Shown: positions 60,272 through 64,000 of the stretch, piece by piece | Numbering within the stretch: the stretch's first letter is position 1 | How the letters are laid out: every line of letters begins with the position of its first letter | From: Cypionkella sp. | GTDB lineage: Bacteria; Pseudomonadota; Alphaproteobacteria; Rhodobacterales; Rhodobacteraceae | NCBI RefSeq assembly: GCF_030652235.1 | Contig: NZ_JAUSBA010000035.1 | Coordinates: forward strand, 23,614-87,613 | Length of the DNA stretch: 64,000 nt | Direction of reading: 5' to 3' | The notes under the pieces: model-generated | The model's database searches: none | Told to the model about the DNA's origin: nothing | The model's input: the letters and a program-made list of their open reading frames with translations, nothing else | Program-made: the position numbers and the translations under genes

Positions 60272-61477
60272 TTATAGCTTCCGCGCGGCTGGCGCCCGCA
60301 AAAGCAAAGCGCCGTAAATCACCGCGAAACCGGCAAAGGCAGCAATCCACCCCAAACCTGCAAGATCATACAGCCATCCAGAGGCTTGCGGACATAGACC
60401 CGCACTAACCCTCGCAAAAACCGCGACCATGAGTGCGCCATAGATGGCAACAGTCTTGGGCCCCGCCACCAGAGGCTGTCCGGTATGCCCAAGTGTGGCG
60501 CGCGTCATCACCGCCAAAGTCATCATGCCGATGGTCCCTGCCATCCAAAGATGTTGCGCCGGGGCCGAACTGAAATGGTCTGGCCACAGGATCGCGCAGC
60601 CAACGGCCAACGCACCTAGCGGTAAAAAGCCGTAGGCGAGGTGAAGCACAAAGACCAAAGGTTCTGGAACGGTCCGATACCCCGCCCAACGCACCAAACG
60701 CGCCACATGGACGATGCCTGCGACCAATAGCGCCCAACCAGAGGCCGGATGCGTGGGCCACAGACCCCAAAGCAAAAGTGCTGCCAAAAGCAGCATAAGC
60801 GCCACCTTGTCGAACCGCCGCATCGGTGGTGTAGGCAGTCGCCCCACGCCCCGCTTCACCAACCAGTTGCGGGTAAACGACGGCACAATGCGCCCGCCGA
60901 TAACCGCCACCATCATCAGCCCGGCTCCAAGACCAAGGCGCAACCCATAGCCCTGCGCCGCATTGCCCACCGTTGCCGCCTCCCAATGGAAAATCGCATT
61001 AGCCATGCCGAAAACCGCCAACATGCCGAGCACAATCAGGTTGCTCCAATTCTTGCCCGCGACAATTTCTCGCCCGATCATGAATCCCAGCGTGACGGGC
61101 AGAGCAAGGTCGACAAGCGCCACCAAAACCGCTGGCAACATCGCCGAGAATGCCACCGCAAGGCGGCCCGCCACCCAAATTGCAAACAGCCCAGCCAGCG
61201 GCCAGCCAACAATAGGCAACCTGCCGGTCCAGTTTGGAACTGCCGTCAGAAGAAACCCGGCCGAAATCGCAGAAAGATAGCCGAAAAGGAACTCATGAGC
61301 ATGCCATGACACCGGATCAAAGGCCGTCGGAAGGGTGATTACGCCCGAAATCATCAGCACCCAAAGAAGCATGGCAAGCGCAGCCCATACCGCTCCGCCA
61401 AAGAAAAATGGGCGAAAACCAAAAGTCAAAATTGCCGGTCCACGCCAATTGCGCATTTGTTCTGCAGTCGTGCTCAT
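60272..61477 (-). CDS. nnrS: NnrS, heme-copper membrane protein in NO stress
   Basis: The 401-residue 12-helix protein has NnrS patterns: FGFRPFFFGGAVWAALAM, SWHAHEFLFGYLSAISAGFLLTAVPNWTG and ATLGHTGQPL. NnrS protects from NO-derived stress and is often NsrR/NnrR regulated. The start at 61477 is 126 bases from a perfect NsrR-type palindrome. Confidence 0.93.
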   Translation of the reverse strand: MSTTAEQMRNWRGPAILTFGFRPFFFGGAVWAALAMLLWVLMISGVITLPTAFDPVSWHAHEFLFGYLSAISAGFLLTAVPNWTGRLPIVGWPLAGLFAIWVAGRLAVAFSAMLPAVLVALVDLALPVTLGFMIGREIVAGKNWSNLIVLGMLAVFGMANAIFHWEAATVGNAAQGYGLRLGLGAGLMMVAVIGGRIVPSFTRNWLVKRGVGRLPTPPMRRFDKVALMLLLAALLLWGLWPTHPASGWALLVAGIVHVARLVRWAGYRTVPEPLVFVLHLAYGFLPLGALAVGCAILWPDHFSSAPAQHLWMAGTIGMMTLAVMTRATLGHTGQPLVAGPKTVAIYGALMVAVFARVSAGLCPQASGWLYDLAGLGWIAAFAGFAVIYGALLLRAPAARKL

Positions 61478-61602
61478 CTGGTTTTTTCCCAAAATTAACA
61501 ACTCGGTTCGGGCCAGTTGGAGAAAAGATGCCAGAGCCGTCTTGCGGTGAGGTCATTGAGGTGCGTGGAAGCAATCAAATTATATCCTTGCCTAGACTTA
61601 GT

Positions 61603-61625
61603 AATAGGTATTGTAAATACCTATT
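61603..61625. promoter_or_regulatory. NsrR-type perfect palindrome upstream of nnrS
   Basis: AATAGGTATT and AATACCTATT are perfect 10-base arms around a GTA centre. The core GTATT-N3-AATAC is shared with the nsrR promoter at 57080. It is the strongest dyad in this part of the window. Confidence 0.75.
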
Positions 61626-62149
61626 TAACGCTCGAAACCCTGCATTTGCCCCAATTCTTCCACCATTTGTGGATTGCGTATGGCGGTGTGTCAGGACGGC
61701 ATTGTCAGGTAGTTTTGCGCGGCCAAGGGTCTGCGAACCACGTTCCTTCAATCGGCCAAGTATCTTCTCCCGCTTTCAAGGGCACAAGTGCGGTCCTTCG
61801 ATCCGATTATTCAACTACCTATTGGCTCCATGATCCACCTTCAAAGCCGCCCTTAACAGAGCGAAACTGTAGTTGCGCAGCTTGTCGTTGATGCTCATTC
61901 GGGTTTGCGTTGAATGTCGCGTTGATCCTTGAACATTTCCCCAGCTCGTAACCTCAGAGCCAAATGAAAATGCTCCGCAAGATACTGGCAATTCGGCCAC
62001 ATCAACGCCATGCGATAAGAGCGCGTGCTGGCACCTTTCATGATGATAGGAGTGAAAATGCCGCGCCATGAACGAATGACAGCTTTAGGTAAGATACCGC
62101 AACCGCGCCGCCGCGTATGCATCGGGCAGCTTACCGCTCATTGCGTTGG
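61626..62149. other. Intergenic region of about 520 bases
   Basis: The region between the nnrS operator and the DUF932 leader holds only short, motif-free frames on both strands. It may mark the joint between chromosome-like denitrification genes and plasmid-like sequence, because coding style changes here. I see no insertion-sequence end. Confidence 0.45.
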
Positions 62150-62233
62150 CGAGAGTGAGAGGAGTGCCGGTTTTCCGTTGACGGGTTTAGGCTCGGGAGA
62201 GTGGCTCCCGGCGCCTGTCGCGGGAGATTACCG
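62150..62233 (+). promoter_or_regulatory. Structured leader upstream of DUF932 gene
   Basis: The 84 bases before the start contain GAGAGTGAGAGGAGTGCCGG, a stem CGGGAG/CTCCCG (62194-62210), and a GCGCCTGTCGCGGGAGATTA stretch with a second CGGGAG that competes for the same CTCCCG. GGGAG lies 8 bases before the start. A switch between the two pairings could control translation; this is inference. Confidence 0.45.
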
Positions 62234-63433
62234 ATGGGTGTTGTGGAAGTTCTGGACCCGATGCAGCCGACGAAGGCTGGAGGCTGGAAAGTGGATGTGA
62301 GCAAGGGTGAGCGGAAAGGGCGAGTGTCGTCCGAGTGGTTCAACCGGCCCGATGACGAGCGGTATCTGTCACTCGATGATCTTTGGGCGAATGTGAAGGG
62401 CCGGTCCGAGCGGAGCCGCAGCCGGGTGGTGCAGACGGCGGACATCCGGGTCGAGGCCGCGCGTGACAACGCCGAACGGCTGCACCTGGTCCTGCCGAAA
62501 GCGCACGAACCAGTCGCACCGACGCATTGGGCGTTCGGTCAGCTTGCCAGCATCGTCGGCGCCCCGGCGTCCTACCTGCGGCAGCTGCCCGCGCCGCTGG
62601 CAGGGATCAACCTGCAATACGGCCTGACCAACCACCGCGCCGAGCAGGTGAAGACTTTTGAGACGGAAGATGGCCGCACCGAACTGCGCGCGGTGACCGG
62701 CCCGGACTATGGCCGCATCCATGACCACGAGTTGGTCGAGGCGGTGCAACGCATCGCGGGCAATGGCACCGGCGACACGCGCTGGAAGGTGCCGGGCGTG
62801 CTCGACTGGTCGACCGGGGTCTACAACCCCGATGTCGAGATCAGCCGTGACACGACCACTCTCTATGCCTCGGATCGCGATGTCTTCCTGTTCCTGGTCG
62901 ACGATCACAACCCGATCGAGGCGGGCAGGCTGCCTGACGGCTCCCCCGATCTTTACTTCCGGGGCTTCTACTGTTGGAACTCTGAGGTGGGGGCGAAGAC
63001 CCTCGGCATGGCAAGCTTCTACCTGCGGGCAGTTTGCCAGAACCGCAACCTCTGGGGCGTCGAAGATTTCCAGGAGATCACGATCCGCCACTCGAAATAC
63101 GCCGCCTCCCGCTTCGCCCACGAGGCGGCCCCGGCGCTGACACGGTTTGCCAACTCTTCGCCGCAGGGCTTCGTGAACGGCATCAAGGCGGCGCGGCAGC
63201 AGATCGTGGCGCGGACGGACGAGGACCGGGATGACTTCTTGAGGAAGCGGGGCTTCTCGAAGGCCGAGTCTGGCAAAATCATCGAGAAGGTGCTGATGGA
63301 AGAGGGCCGCCCGCCGGAGAGCATCTTCGACTTCGTGCAGGGCATCACGCGGCTTGCGCGCGACAAGACCCAGCAAGATGCCCGCCTCGACATGGAGGGG
63401 CGCGCCAAGAAGCTCCTCGACCGGGTCGGCTGA
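62234..63433 (+). CDS. DUF932-family protein (plasmid-associated)
   Basis: The 399-residue protein has the DUF932 arrangement: FGQLASIVGAPASYLRQLPA, LRAVTGPDYGRIHDHELVEAVQRIAG and VGAKTLGMASFYLRAVCQNRNLWGVEDF. Members are found on plasmids, phages and integrative elements. Their role is unknown. The start at 62234 has GGGAG upstream. A terminator follows. Confidence 0.88.
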   Translation: MGVVEVLDPMQPTKAGGWKVDVSKGERKGRVSSEWFNRPDDERYLSLDDLWANVKGRSERSRSRVVQTADIRVEAARDNAERLHLVLPKAHEPVAPTHWAFGQLASIVGAPASYLRQLPAPLAGINLQYGLTNHRAEQVKTFETEDGRTELRAVTGPDYGRIHDHELVEAVQRIAGNGTGDTRWKVPGVLDWSTGVYNPDVEISRDTTTLYASDRDVFLFLVDDHNPIEAGRLPDGSPDLYFRGFYCWNSEVGAKTLGMASFYLRAVCQNRNLWGVEDFQEITIRHSKYAASRFAHEAAPALTRFANSSPQGFVNGIKAARQQIVARTDEDRDDFLRKRGFSKAESGKIIEKVLMEEGRPPESIFDFVQGITRLARDKTQQDARLDMEGRAKKLLDRVG

Positions 63434-63451
63434 GGCCGCGCGTCATCCGCT

Positions 63452-63484
63452 TGACCGCCCAAGCCCGTTGGGCGGTCAGCTTTT
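63452..63484 (+). terminator. Terminator after DUF932 gene
   Basis: TGACCGCCCAA and TTGGGCGGTCA form a perfect 11-bp stem over GCCCG, followed by GCTTTT. This is a typical rho-independent terminator. Confidence 0.85.
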
Positions 63485-63555
63485 CATAATTGCGCCGACG
63501 GCCCGCCCTTCGACAGGGCAGGGGCGTCGGCGTTTTCATTTTTCGGAGACTTCCC

Positions 63556-63840
63556 GTGACCCCGCATGAAGAAACCGTCATCCTTGAGGCCCGCGAAATC
63601 CTCGGGCGCTATCTGAACCAGAACCCAGTCCTCGGCAATTGGCAGGCTGTTCGCGATTACTGTGCGGTGGCCGTACGCGGCGAGGTGGAGCGCTTCCATG
63701 TTCTCTACCTCGACCGACGCAATCGCGTCATCTCGGACGAGCAGCTTTCGATCGGAACCGTGGACCATGTCCCGGTCTATCCGCGCGAGATCATTAAGCG
63801 GGCGCTTATGTTGAACGCAAGTGCCCTCATTGTGGTCCAT
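63556..63840 (+). pseudogene. RadC/JAB-family gene interrupted before its metal site
   Basis: The GTG at 63556 (GGAG 8 bases upstream) starts VTPHEETVILEAREILGRYL. The RadC core follows: VERFHVLYLDRRNRVISDEQ and TVDHVPVYPREIIKRALMLN, then SALIVVH. At that point the family continues with NHPSGDP, the zinc-binding JAMM motif. Here the sequence instead reads YVARHIMDLLCPVFLC, from an inserted palindrome, and stops at 63946-63948. The gene has therefore lost its catalytic site. Confidence 0.8.
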
Positions 63841-63863
63841 TATGTGGCGCGCCACATAATGGA
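63836..63863. repeat. 28-bp perfect palindrome at the insertion junction
   Basis: TCCATTATGTGGCG is followed directly by its exact inverse CGCCACATAATGGA. The palindrome begins inside the RadC gene at the point where homology ends. Such a dyad is the kind of site used by tyrosine recombinases or carried at the ends of elements that move by them. Confidence 0.8.
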
Positions 63864-64000
63864 TCTTTTGTGCCCCGTTTTCTTATGTGCCCCGAAGTCA
63901 AGATCGGTAGCTCTATCAATGGCTTCTGAGGCAAGGCTGGGCACATAACGGTGCATGCTTGTTGGCATCAGGTGTTTCTGGTTTTGGGCGACAGATGATT
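63864..64000. other. Probable end of a mobile element, with repeated half-sites
   Basis: Inside 90 bases three more copies of the palindrome half-site occur: CTTTTGTGCCCCG at 63865, TTATGTGCCCCG at 63883 and the inverse GGGCACATAACG at 63939. Repeats like these are expected for recombinase arm and core sites at an element end. No coding frame is recognisable before the window ends. Confidence 0.55.

Noticed and set aside
61815..62122. Overlapping minus frames before the DUF932 gene
   Set aside because: No motif, no ribosome site, and they run into the leader of the DUF932 gene on the other strand.
1..64000. CRISPR arrays, tRNA and rRNA genes
   Set aside because: No regularly spaced direct repeats, no cloverleaf sequence and no rRNA-like stretch were seen by reading both strands.

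Overview
The window looks like a piece of a denitrifying Rhodobacterales alphaproteobacterium (Roseobacter/Paracoccaceae type). The reasons are the GC-rich coding bias, a clade-I type nosRZDFYLX cluster, a ccoNOQP cbb3 oxidase operon, dmeR-dmeF metal efflux genes, and DUF932 and RadC-like genes of the kind carried on alphaproteobacterial plasmids or integrative elements. The genus cannot be fixed from sequence reading, and I cannot tell chromosome from megaplasmid. No tRNA, rRNA, CRISPR array or replication origin was recognised.

Layout. 0-3.7 kb: a partial amidase, an acyl-CoA dehydrogenase-like gene, an internally deleted IS903-like element and a decayed gene remnant. 3.7-16.9 kb: an envelope or stress block with a TorF-type porin, a COG4705 membrane protein, an OmpR-type two-component system, a DedA-PAP2-LssY fusion, a second PAP2 phosphatase, cytochrome b561, an MFS transporter, a PepSY protein and an ABC-2 transporter with a secreted thrombospondin-type-3-repeat protein. 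A TTACA-N4-TGTAA palindrome recurs in three intergenic regions of this block. 17-27.7 kb: metal handling, with DUF411/SCO/PCuAC copper genes, a CPC-type P-type ATPase with divergent MerR regulator, YnfA, a His-tailed MFS protein, dmeRF, and a HupE-like protein with a His-rich small protein and a membrane anchor protein.

27.8-40.9 kb: uptake and catabolism. A GntR-regulated dipeptide/nickel-type ABC operon is followed by a LysR-controlled operon of a URO-D-fold protein, a polar amino acid ABC importer, RidA and a cysteine-synthase-like PLP enzyme. The last set looks like a catabolic module of unknown substrate. 41.6-61.6 kb: denitrification and microaerobic respiration, with cytochrome c, nosXLYFDZR, a DUF2946-like small protein, an Rrf2 regulator, ccoS/DUF2189/small protein/ccoPQON, nsrR, a DUF488-NMO-FTHF cycloligase operon, TauE/SafE and nnrS. 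NosZ and the cbb3 oxidase need the copper delivered by proteins such as PCuAC, SCO and NosL. An FNR-type box lies before nosR, and a shared GTATT-N3-AATAC palindrome links nsrR and nnrS.

62.2-64 kb: plasmid-like DUF932 and RadC-family genes. The RadC gene is broken just before its HNHPSG metal motif by DNA that begins with a 28-bp perfect palindrome and carries related ATGTG(C/G)C half-sites. This looks like the end of a mobile element that continues beyond the window.
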